64,000 bases of DNA from Kitasatospora gansuensis (GTDB lineage Bacteria; Actinomycetota; Actinomycetes; Streptomycetales; Streptomycetaceae), in NCBI RefSeq assembly GCF_014203705.1, contig NZ_JACHJR010000001.1, forward strand, positions 4,836,001 through 4,900,000, given 5' to 3'. Of this stretch, positions 56,722 to 64,000 are shown in pieces. Both the position numbers and the translations under genes were made by a program. The notes below the pieces were generated by a model. The model was not told the origin of the DNA and made no database searches. It saw nothing but the letters and a program-made list of their open reading frames with translations. How positions within the stretch are numbered: position 1 is the first letter of the stretch; each line of letters starts with the position of its first letter.

Positions 56722-56763
56722 TGTTTGCTGCACACTTGCGAACGATCATCGGGGGCCTCTGCC

Positions 56764-59565
56764 TTGTCGTCCATACGCCGCCGCCGACTTGGGGCCGCCA
56801 CCTTCACCACCGCCGGGATCCTGAGCCTGGGTCTGCCCGCCCCGGCGACCGCCGCCGAGGAGCCCTCGGTCCTGCGGGTCGAGAACCGCGCGGCGGCCAA
56901 CTGCTCGGACAGCGGCTCCGGTTCGATCGCCCAGCCGTACTGCACCATTCAGGCGGCGGTGAACGCGGCCAAGCCTGGGCAGACCGTGCTGGTGGTCAAC
57001 GGCCGCTACGGCGAAAAGGTCACCGTGACCCGCTCGGGCGAGCCGGGCCGGCCGATCACCATCAAGTCGGGGACCGGCGTCAAGCCGCGCGTCGGCGTCA
57101 CCACCCCGGACCTTGTGGACCACGCCTTCGTGCTGACCAACGTTCACGACGTGACGGTTCAGGGTTTCCGAACGGTGCCCACCCTCGCCGAGAGCGTGCT
57201 GGTGAGCGGATCGCAGCGGATCGTTGTCGATCAGCTCGAGCTCCAGTCGCCCGAGGGTTCCGCCGCCCCGGCGATCCGGGTCACCGGTGCCTCCGGGGCG
57301 GTGACCGTCAGCCGAAACCGGATCGGAGGCTGGAACGGGGGTGGCGTGGCGGTCGACGCCGGTGTCACCGGTGCGGTGGTGACCACCAATGCGATCACCT
57401 TCGGCCGCACGGCCGGGATCCTGGTGACGGACGCTCCCGGCACCGTGATCACGGGAAACACGGTGGTTGCCCAGTTCGCCCCCGGCATCTCCCTGGCGGG
57501 CGCTTCCTCCGGTTCGGTCGTCCGGAACAACATCATTGCCGATGGTGACAGCTACAACGCCGCCGTCAACGCCGAGGCGGAGCAGACGGTCGAGCTGTCG
57601 GTCTCGGCCGGCTCGGTGCCGGGCACCACGGCGGACCACAACAGCCTCTGGAGCCACGGCGAAAGCCCGGCGTACTCCTGGGGCGGCCAGAAGTACCGCG
57701 CTCCCGCCGAGTTCGCGGCCGCCAGCGGGCAGGGTAAGGCCGACCTGCTGGAGCGTCCGGCGTTCCAGCTCGAACCCGGGCCGTACATGTCGGTCGTACC
57801 GACTGCTGCGTCCGGCTCGACCGACGCGGCCGATCTGACCGGCATCACCGTGCCGGACACCGACAGCGAGGGCAGGCTCCGGGTGGACCACCCGGGTGTG
57901 GCCAACTCCGCCGGTGGGTTCGTGGACCGGGGCGCGGCCGAGTTCCAGGCGTACTCGAGGCTGGCCGCCACGCTCGACGTCAGCCAGGGGCCGTACCCGC
58001 TCAAGGTCAAGGCGACCGCGACGGCGTTCCCCAACTGGCCGGACAGCACGACGGCCTACCGCTACGACTTCGGTGACGGCAGCGAACCGGTCGTCAGCAC
58101 CGAGCCGACGGCCTCGCACACCTACACGGCCAAGGGCGACCACCTGGTGCGGGTGAGCGTGGCGGGGGCCGACCCCAACACGGCGCTCAAGGCCGGGGCC
58201 GTCGCGGTGAAGGTCAACGAACCCGGCGAGTTGGTGAACGTTCTGACGGTCACCCCGGTCGCGCCGAGCCAGAACCAAGGGCCGCTGGCTCACTGGTTCG
58301 ACCTGAGCGCCAGCACCAGCCCCTGGCGGATTCTGCGCTACCAGGTCGACTTCGGTGACGGCAGCGCGAAGGCCGACCAGACCTGGGGCTCCACCACGCA
58401 CGACTACGCGCAGCCCGGCGTCTACACCGTGACGGCCACTCTGACCGACGAGGGCGGCCGGACCAGCACGGTGACCCGCCAGCTCAAGGTGGCCTATGCC
58501 GCCGCAGGGTTCACCGCCATCACCCCGACCCGGTTGCTCGACACCCGACTTCCCGGAATGTGGGGCCTGAGGCGGCTCGGCCCCGGCGAGTCGATCGACG
58601 TTTCGCTGCTCAAGCCGAGTGCCGAGGCGACGGTGCTGAACGTCACCGCCGTCGACCCCGGCCAAGGCGGCTTCTTGAGCGTCTACCCGGGCGGCGCGCC
58701 CGTACCGGGCACGTCGAGCCTGAACTTCCTGGCCGGGCAGACCGTTTCGAATCTCGTGACCGTCCCTGGTGGGGTCTACGGCAGGGTCACCGTCCGGAAC
58801 GGCTCCGGTGGTCCGGTCGACGTGCTGGTCGATCAGGTCGGTTACTACCAGGAGGGCAGCGGCGACCGGTTCGGGGCGCTGGCGCCGAGCCGGGTGCTCG
58901 ACACCCGCGCCGTGGGTGGGGCGGTCGTGCCGGACGGGACGGTGTCGTTCCAGGTGCGCGGGGCGGGTGGGGTGCCGGCCGACGCGAAGTCGGTGGTGCT
59001 CAACCTGACGGTGACCGAGCCGAGTTCGGGTGGGTTCCTGACGGCGTACGCGAGCGGAACCGAGCAGCCGGGGACGTCGAGCCTGAACTTCTCGGCCGGT
59101 CAGACCCTGGCGAACCAGGTGGTGGTGCCGATCGGCGAGGACGGCAAGGTCACTGTCGCCAACCGGGCGGGCCGCTCCCACGTGGTGGCCGATGTCTTCG
59201 GGTACTACGGGCCGAGCGGCGACTCGCTGTTCACCCCGGTGGTGCCGCGCCGTCTGGTGGACACCCGGGAGGGCACGGGCCCGGTCGGGGCGAACGCCTT
59301 CCTGAAGGTGGCGTCCGGGGCTCCGGCCGGGGCGACCGGGGCGGTGCTGAACGTGACGGCGGTGACGCCGAGTTCGGGCGGCTACCTGACGGTGTGGGCG
59401 GACGGCGCGGCGCGTCCGGGGACCTCGAACCTCAACTTCCTGCCGGGGCAGGTGGTTCCGAACCACGTGACCACGCCGCTCAGTGCGGCGGGCGCCTTCG
59501 ACGTGTACAACCCGGCGGGCCGGACCGACGTGGTCGCCGACCTGTTCGGCTACTTCACCAAGTGA
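56764..59565 (+). CDS. Secreted beta-helix / PKD / LDTR-repeat surface protein 1
   Basis: A 933-residue exported protein starting at TTG 56764, with a GGGGG ribosome binding site. After a signal peptide (about residues 1-31, twin arginines but no clear Tat motif), a right-handed beta-helix region spans about 35-330 (CTIQAAVNAAKPGQTV, then many GNTV/RNNI turns). Two PKD domains follow, marked YDFGDGS (about 433) and VDFGDGS (about 528). Three repeats of about 110 residues complete it (about 590-933), each from LDTR through LNVTAV and TSxLNF to a final GYY/GYF. No catalytic motif or anchor is visible; polysaccharide binding is a guess. It is followed 20 bases later by a full-length paralog. Confidence 0.82.
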   Translation: MSSIRRRRLGAATFTTAGILSLGLPAPATAAEEPSVLRVENRAAANCSDSGSGSIAQPYCTIQAAVNAAKPGQTVLVVNGRYGEKVTVTRSGEPGRPITIKSGTGVKPRVGVTTPDLVDHAFVLTNVHDVTVQGFRTVPTLAESVLVSGSQRIVVDQLELQSPEGSAAPAIRVTGASGAVTVSRNRIGGWNGGGVAVDAGVTGAVVTTNAITFGRTAGILVTDAPGTVITGNTVVAQFAPGISLAGASSGSVVRNNIIADGDSYNAAVNAEAEQTVELSVSAGSVPGTTADHNSLWSHGESPAYSWGGQKYRAPAEFAAASGQGKADLLERPAFQLEPGPYMSVVPTAASGSTDAADLTGITVPDTDSEGRLRVDHPGVANSAGGFVDRGAAEFQAYSRLAATLDVSQGPYPLKVKATATAFPNWPDSTTAYRYDFGDGSEPVVSTEPTASHTYTAKGDHLVRVSVAGADPNTALKAGAVAVKVNEPGELVNVLTVTPVAPSQNQGPLAHWFDLSASTSPWRILRYQVDFGDGSAKADQTWGSTTHDYAQPGVYTVTATLTDEGGRTSTVTRQLKVAYAAAGFTAITPTRLLDTRLPGMWGLRRLGPGESIDVSLLKPSAEATVLNVTAVDPGQGGFLSVYPGGAPVPGTSSLNFLAGQTVSNLVTVPGGVYGRVTVRNGSGGPVDVLVDQVGYYQEGSGDRFGALAPSRVLDTRAVGGAVVPDGTVSFQVRGAGGVPADAKSVVLNLTVTEPSSGGFLTAYASGTEQPGTSSLNFSAGQTLANQVVVPIGEDGKVTVANRAGRSHVVADVFGYYGPSGDSLFTPVVPRRLVDTREGTGPVGANAFLKVASGAPAGATGAVLNVTAVTPSSGGYLTVWADGAARPGTSNLNFLPGQVVPNHVTTPLSAAGAFDVYNPAGRTDVVADLFGYFTK
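58990..59057 (+). repeat. Near-identical segment shared with the tandem paralog
   Basis: These 68 bases differ at one position from 61797-61864 in the second gene. They encode the conserved middle of the second C-terminal repeat. Such identity, higher than in the N-terminal halves, points to recent duplication or gene conversion. Confidence 0.8.
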
Positions 59566-59585
59566 TCAGTTCTGGGGGAACCTTC

Positions 59586-62372
59586 TTGTCATCCACACAG
59601 CACAGACTCGGCATCGCGGCCCTCGCCGCGACCGGACTGCTGGGGGCGGCCCTGACCGTCCCGGCGGCCGCGGCCGAGGTGCCTGCGACGCTGTACGTCA
59701 ACAACGCCCGGAAGTCCAACTGCGCGGACGGCGGCCAGGGTTCGAAGACGCAGCCGTACTGCACGATCCAGGCGGCGGTGAACGTGGCCGGTCCTGGGCA
59801 GACGGTCGAGGTGGCGATCGGGCAGTACCGGGAGCAGGTGACGGTCAACCGCTCGGGTGAGCCGGGGCGGCCCATCGTCATCAGGAGTGCCCGGGGCGGG
59901 AGCGATGCGGCCCTGGTGGGTGGCAACGTGTCGCCGACCACCCACAACTTCCTGCTGAAGAACGTTCACGACGTGACGGTGCGGGACTTCATCACGAAGT
60001 ACAGCGCCGCCGAAGGCGTGCTGGTGGAGGAGTCGCAGCGGGTCGTGGTCGACTCCCTCGACATGCTCTTCAGCTCCGCCGACCACGCCCCGAAGGCCGG
60101 GGTGCGGATCACCGGGACCAGTTCCGAGGTGACGGTCAGTCGGAATCGGATCGGTGGTTCGTTCGGCCCCGGCATCGTGGTGGACCCGGGAGTGACCGGG
60201 GCGGTGCTGACCACCAACGCGCTCACCTCGAACCACCAGGGCGGCATCCGGGTCACCGGCGCGCCCGGGACGGTCGTGACCTCCAACTCCCTTGCCGCCA
60301 ACAAGGACCGGGGGATCGTGCTGGACGGCGGCTCGTCCGGCTCGACGGTCAAGAACAACATCGTGGCCTGCTCCGACCAGCACTACGACGGCAACCCGGT
60401 CGACCCGGTCGAGATCACGGTGTCGGCCGACTCCGCACCCGGTACGAAGGCGGACCACAACAGCCTGGCCACCTGCGCCGGCGGCACGGTGTACTCCTGG
60501 GCCGGTCAGAAGTACGCCACTCAGGCCGCCTTCGCGGCCGCCACCGGGCAGGGCACGGCCGACCTGATCGAGCTGCCGGGCTTCTCCCGCAGCTGGGGCA
60601 ACAACAGCTCGGTGGTGCCGACGGAGCTCTCCGGTTCGACCGACTCCGCCGACCAGTCCGCACCTGGCCTGCTGCCCACCGACCTGTTCGGCAGGCAGCG
60701 TGCGGACCACCCGGACGCCGCCAACTCGGCCGGTGGGTACGCCGATCGGGGTGCGGCGGAGTTCCAGGCGTTCGCCGTACTGAGTGCGTGGCCCGACTTC
60801 CGGCGGGGCCCGGGGCCGCTGACGGTGACCGTGACCGCGCAGGCCGGCAAGCAGTGGCCGGGCACCGCCACGTACACCTTCGACTTCGGCGACGGCAGCG
60901 CGCCGCTGGTCACCACCGAGCCGAAGGCCGTATACACCTACCCGACCAAGGGGACGTTCCCGCTGACCGTGTCGGCGGCCGTCCCCGGGGCGGGTGCCTC
61001 GATCACGGACGAGCCGCAGCAGATCTCCGTCACAGAGCCCGGTGACCTGGTACCCCAGCTGAAGGTGACCCCGGCCCTGGGCTGGGACGACGAAGGCGCG
61101 CTCGGCTACGCCTTCGACCTCGGCGCGAGCATCAGCCCCTGGCGGATCACCGACTACGACATCGACTTCGGCGACGGCTCGACCCACGGCACCTGGAGCG
61201 GGCAGACCCACACCTACAACCAGCCCGGCAGCTACACCGTGACGGCCAAGCTGAAGGACCAGGTCGGCCGGACGGCCACGGTCTCCCAGCGGCTCGAAGT
61301 TGCTTACGCCGCATCGGGGTTCACCGCGATACCGCCGACCCGGCTGCTCGACACCCGGACCGTCGCCGTGCCGTGGGGCCGGATCCCGGCCGGTGAGTCG
61401 CGGTACTTCAAGGTCAAGGGGGACGCCACCGAGGCCGTCGTCCTGAACGTCACCGCGGTCGATCCGGAGCAGGCGGGCTTCCTGACCGTCCAGCCGAACG
61501 GTGCCCCGCGCCCGGCGACCTCGAACGTCAACTTCGGGGCCCGGCAGAACGTCTCCAACCTGGTCACCGTCCCCGGCGGACAGGGCAACGAGGTCCTCGT
61601 CCACAACAGCTCCGGCGGCCAGGTCGACGTGGTCGTCGACCAGGTCGGCTACTACCAGGCCGGTGCCGGTGACCGCTTCGGGGCGCTGGCGCCGAGCCGG
61701 GCGCTGGACACCCGGGCGGCGGGCGGTGCGCTCGGCCCGGACGGGACGGCCTCGTTCCAGGTCCGTGGCGTGGGCGGGGTGCCGGCCGGTGCCAAGTCGG
61801 TGGTGCTCAACCTGACGGTCACCGAGCCGAGTTCGGGTGGGTTCCTGACGGCGTACGCGAGCGGCACGGAGCGTCCGGGGACCTCGAACCTGAACTTCTC
61901 GGCCGGTCAGACCCTCGCCAACCAGGCGATCGTGCCGATCGGCGCCGACGGCAAGGTGACGGTCCTCAACAAGGGCGGCAACACCCACGTGGTGGCCGAC
62001 GTCTTCGGCTACTACGGGGCGGGCGGCGACTCGCTGTTCACCCCGACGGTGCCGACCCGCCTGGTGGACACCCGCAACGGTCCGGGCGCGATCGGTCCGG
62101 GCGCGTTCCTCAAGGTGGCGTCCGGTGCCCCGGCGGGCGCGACCGGTTCGGTGCTGAACGTGACGGCGGTGACGCCGAGTTCGGGCGGCTACCTGACCGT
62201 CTGGGCCGACGGCGCACCCCGCCCGGGCACGTCGAACCTCAACTTCCTCGCCGGCCAGGTGGTCCCGAACCACGTGACCACCCCGCTCAGCGCGGCAGGC
62301 GCCTTCGACATCTACAACCCGGCCGGCCAGACCCACGTGGTCGCCGACCAGTTCGGCTACTTCACCAAGTAG
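59586..62372 (+). CDS. Secreted beta-helix / PKD / LDTR-repeat surface protein 2
   Basis: A 928-residue paralog of the preceding protein, with the same order: signal peptide (about 1-30, ending AAAAE), beta-helix (about 35-330), PKD domains at FDFGDGS (about 432) and IDFGDGS (about 525), and three C-terminal LDTR-type repeats (about 585-928) ending GYFTK. The start is again a TTG (59586), behind TGGGGGAACC, in the same relative position. Only 20 bases separate the genes and no terminator lies between, so they are co-transcribed from 56693-56721. The C-terminal repeats are much closer in DNA between the twins than the helix regions. Confidence 0.82.
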   Translation: MSSTQHRLGIAALAATGLLGAALTVPAAAAEVPATLYVNNARKSNCADGGQGSKTQPYCTIQAAVNVAGPGQTVEVAIGQYREQVTVNRSGEPGRPIVIRSARGGSDAALVGGNVSPTTHNFLLKNVHDVTVRDFITKYSAAEGVLVEESQRVVVDSLDMLFSSADHAPKAGVRITGTSSEVTVSRNRIGGSFGPGIVVDPGVTGAVLTTNALTSNHQGGIRVTGAPGTVVTSNSLAANKDRGIVLDGGSSGSTVKNNIVACSDQHYDGNPVDPVEITVSADSAPGTKADHNSLATCAGGTVYSWAGQKYATQAAFAAATGQGTADLIELPGFSRSWGNNSSVVPTELSGSTDSADQSAPGLLPTDLFGRQRADHPDAANSAGGYADRGAAEFQAFAVLSAWPDFRRGPGPLTVTVTAQAGKQWPGTATYTFDFGDGSAPLVTTEPKAVYTYPTKGTFPLTVSAAVPGAGASITDEPQQISVTEPGDLVPQLKVTPALGWDDEGALGYAFDLGASISPWRITDYDIDFGDGSTHGTWSGQTHTYNQPGSYTVTAKLKDQVGRTATVSQRLEVAYAASGFTAIPPTRLLDTRTVAVPWGRIPAGESRYFKVKGDATEAVVLNVTAVDPEQAGFLTVQPNGAPRPATSNVNFGARQNVSNLVTVPGGQGNEVLVHNSSGGQVDVVVDQVGYYQAGAGDRFGALAPSRALDTRAAGGALGPDGTASFQVRGVGGVPAGAKSVVLNLTVTEPSSGGFLTAYASGTERPGTSNLNFSAGQTLANQAIVPIGADGKVTVLNKGGNTHVVADVFGYYGAGGDSLFTPTVPTRLVDTRNGPGAIGPGAFLKVASGAPAGATGSVLNVTAVTPSSGGYLTVWADGAPRPGTSNLNFLAGQVVPNHVTTPLSAAGAFDIYNPAGQTHVVADQFGYFTK
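61797..61864 (+). repeat. Second copy of near-identical surface-protein segment
   Basis: Partner of 58990-59057, with one mismatch in 68 bases. It lies in the second C-terminal repeat of the downstream paralog. Confidence 0.8.
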
Positions 62373-62385
62373 GACCTGCGTCGAC

Positions 62386-62417
62386 CGAAGCCCCGGCAGC
62401 TCGCTGCCGGGGCTTCG
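62386..62417. terminator. Strong bidirectional terminator after twin surface genes
   Basis: A perfect 15-bp inverted repeat (62386-62400 and 62403-62417), effectively 14 bp with a four-base loop. It sits between the stop at 62372 and the leftward gene ending at 62424. Confidence 0.9.
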
Positions 62418-62423
62418 CGCTGC

Positions 62424-62669
62424 TCAGCGGGCGCGCAGCCGGAGGTACGTCCCCACCGTCCCGACCAGCCCGGCGACGGCGATCACCCCGCACCCCACCT
62501 GCCGCAACCCGGGCCCGACCGACACCACGGCGGCCAGCCCGGCCAGCAGCAGGGTGACCAGCAGCATGGCGAGTACGCCGGCGGCGAAGCCGATGAACGC
62601 GTCGAGTTCGGCGGTACGGTCCGGATCCCTGTGCACGGCGAGTGAGCCCAACTCTCGGGGAGACGACAC
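62424..62669 (-). CDS. Small two-helix membrane protein, hypothetical
   Basis: An 81-residue protein with a polar N-terminus and two hydrophobic helices (about residues 24-50 and 58-76), ending in an arginine-rich tail. The start is a GTG at 62669 with AGGG upstream. Coding quality looks good (codon third positions GC-rich), but I recognise no family. It lies 42 bases downstream of the Uma2-like gene on the same strand. Confidence 0.6.
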   Translation of the reverse strand: MSSPRELGSLAVHRDPDRTAELDAFIGFAAGVLAMLLVTLLLAGLAAVVSVGPGLRQVGCGVIAVAGLVGTVGTYLRLRAR

Positions 62670-62711
62670 CTGTTGCCCTACCCGTGGTGACCCGATCGAA
62701 TCGAGCGGGAT

Positions 62712-63119
62712 TCAGGCGTAGGTGAGCAGCCCGCTGGTGTCGATGGTCCAGGGACCGACCGGGACGGTGTCGCCGAAGGCGAACTTCTCCCGGGACGCGT
62801 AGCCGGGTTGGGAGTGCACGATGCCGGTGCCGTCGCGGGGGTCGACCAGCAGGTAGTGCGGGATGCCCATGGCGGCGTAGTCGTGGACCTTGTTCTCGTA
62901 GTCGTTCTCGGGGTTGGACGTGGAGACGACCTCGACCACCAGCACCACCTCGTGGGGGAGCAGCGCAGGCGCGGCGCTCTCCAGTGCCGCCTCCGCGAAG
63001 ACCATCATCGTCATGGTGATCATGCCGTTCGCGATCTCCACCTTGCTGATGCCGGGTACGGCCGGAAGCCGAGAGGCGATCTCGCGAAGCCGGGCGTACG
63101 TGGCCGGATCGGTGCTCAT
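62712..63119 (-). CDS. Shortened Uma2 family (DUF820) nuclease-like protein
   Basis: A 135-residue protein of the Uma2 family, which has a PD-(D/E)xK nuclease fold. The second half is intact: VVLVVEVVSTSNPEND, the ENKVHDYAAMGIPHYLLVDP lysine and core (cited in parts), and the terminal strand. The family is usually 180-200 residues; here about 50-60 residues are missing between GMITMTM and the FAEAALESAAP stretch, including the first catalytic Pro-Asp. It may be an inactive remnant. The ATG at 63119 overlaps the MFS stop by ATGA. Confidence 0.78.
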   Translation of the reverse strand: MSTDPATYARLREIASRLPAVPGISKVEIANGMITMTMMVFAEAALESAAPALLPHEVVLVVEVVSTSNPENDYENKVHDYAAMGIPHYLLVDPRDGTGIVHSQPGYASREKFAFGDTVPVGPWTIDTSGLLTYA

Positions 63120-64000
63120 GCCCGGAGTGTACGGACGGCCGTGGCCCGGCGGGTGGCGACGGCCTTGCGGGTGGCGTACAGGGTGACGCCGGCGGCCAGG
63201 GTCATCGCGGTGAGGCCGACGGTGGCGGTGCCGGGCCAGCCGGTGGCGTGGTAGGCGTCGGCGCCGAGGGTGCCGCCGAGGCTGTTGCCGAGGTAGTAGG
63301 CGATCAGGTAGAGGGCGGAGGCCTGGGCGCGGCCTTCGGTGGCGGTGCGGCCGACGGAGGAGGAGGCGGTGGCGTGGCCGGCGAAGAAGCCGGCGGTGAT
63401 CAGGGTGAGGCCGAGCAGGACGCCGGGCAGGGTGTCGGAGAGGGAGAGCAGCAGGCCGGTGGTGGTGGTGCCGATGGCGACGTAGAGGGTGCCGCGTCGG
63501 CCGAGGCGGCCGACCAGGCGGCCGGCGCAGGCGGAGGAGAGGGTGCCGACCAGGTAGACCACGAAGATCGAGGCGGCCACCGACTCGGGGAGGTCGAACG
63601 GGGCGGCGACCAGCCGGTAGCCGACGGTGTTGTAGACCGCGCCGAAGACGGCCATGAAGAGCAGGCCGAGCCCGTAGAGCCGGAGCAGCAGCGGGTTGCG
63701 CAGGTGGCCGGTGACGGTGCGGGCCAGGGCGCGGGCGTCCAGCGGGGTGCGCCGGAACTGCCGGGCGGCGGGGATCAGCAGGCGGAAGGCGAGGGCGGCA
63801 GCCAGCGCGAGGACGGCCGAGACGGCCAGACCCCAGCGCCAGCCCCAGGCGGCGCCCGCCCAGCCGGAGGCGAGCCGGCCGCCCATGCCGCCGATGCTGT
63901 TGCCGGCCACGTACAGGCCCATCGCGGAGGCCAGCGCGCTCGGGTGGATCTCCTCGGCCAGGTACGCCATCGCGGTGGCGGGCAGTCCGGCGAGGGCGGC
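63116..64000 (-). CDS. MFS transporter (incomplete at window end)
   Basis: The C-terminal 295 residues of a 12-helix MFS transporter; the reading frame runs off the window with no stop, so the N-terminus lies beyond 64000. YVAGNSIGGMGGRLASGW, a motif of the arabinose-efflux/CynX-like drug-efflux group, sits in the visible part, and the final helices end in an arginine-rich tail. The substrate is unknown. Its stop overlaps the start of the Uma2-like gene by ATGA. Confidence 0.88.
   Translation of the reverse strand, partial: AALAGLPATAMAYLAEEIHPSALASAMGLYVAGNSIGGMGGRLASGWAGAAWGWRWGLAVSAVLALAAALAFRLLIPAARQFRRTPLDARALARTVTGHLRNPLLLRLYGLGLLFMAVFGAVYNTVGYRLVAAPFDLPESVAASIFVVYLVGTLSSACAGRLVGRLGRRGTLYVAIGTTTTGLLLSLSDTLPGVLLGLTLITAGFFAGHATASSSVGRTATEGRAQASALYLIAYYLGNSLGGTLGADAYHATGWPGTATVGLTAMTLAAGVTLYATRKAVATRRATAVRTLRA

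Noticed and set aside
56707..56763. Upstream GTG start for the first surface protein
   Set aside because: It lies within the predicted promoter, upstream of the likely transcript start, and would put 19 polar residues before the signal peptide; the paralog starts at the equivalent TTG.

Overview
The window is high-GC actinobacterial DNA with many GTG/TTG starts, four-base ATGA or GTGA gene overlaps and several leaderless-looking promoters. Gene content points to Streptomycetaceae (Streptomyces or Kitasatospora; the window alone cannot separate them). It reads as a core-chromosome segment: sucCD, purNH, folD, mdh, trpS, sdhCDAB, a nucleoside ABC transporter, cdd and deoA, with lineage-variable blocks between them. 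No CRISPR array, prophage, transposase, rRNA or tRNA gene was recognised.

Layout. 1-5077: a MoxR ATPase / DUF5682 / VWA operon, divergent from what looks like the first 12 codons of a SWIM zinc-finger gene. 5472-7545: succinyl-CoA synthetase sucCD. 7623-10499: a LuxR-HTH/sigma-like/transmembrane fusion protein and a DUF6350 membrane protein, divergent. 10527-13810: a proline-rich membrane protein and purN-purH. 13879-15523: three small membrane-protein genes (RDD, DUF2752, DUF4190-like). 15733-20782: folD, DUF3017, mdh, a short CBS/CorC protein, trpS and a 2H phosphoesterase. 20761-33390: a cell-envelope polymer block with two CDP-glycerol glycerophosphotransferase-like proteins, GT2 glycosyltransferases, GT-C-like membrane proteins and two methyltransferases. 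33481-37587: YihY/BrkB, a D-Ala-D-Ala carboxypeptidase, an SCO4848-type membrane protein and a secreted propeller-like protein. 37643-41065: sdhCDAB. 41357-46030: an AhpD-like protein, a secreted SGNH-like protein, an MFS transporter, a UraD-like protein and an SDR. 46232-49289: an acyl-CoA mutase large subunit and an M20 amidohydrolase. 49509-56644: BMP-type nucleoside transporter operon with cdd, then deoA. 56764-62372: two tandem paralogous secreted beta-helix/PKD proteins. 62424-64000: a small membrane protein, a shortened Uma2 protein and an incomplete MFS gene.

The genes serve central carbon metabolism (sucCD, mdh, sdh), purine and one-carbon synthesis (purN, purH, folD), nucleoside uptake and salvage (BMP transporter, cdd, deoA), and envelope biogenesis. 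The most interesting regulatory signal is a shared palindromic element, TACGCGCGT followed at once by a TANNGT -10-like hexamer. It occurs in front of purN, the nucleoside transporter operon and deoA, and I found it nowhere else in the window. Other points of interest are the MoxR/DUF5682/VWA module, the LuxR-sigma-membrane fusion, a UraD-like protein without its HPRIG motif, a mutase that keeps methylmalonyl-CoA-specific residues but has no adjacent B12 subunit, and the twin TTG-start surface proteins. Region boundaries and families come from reading motifs; no database search was run.
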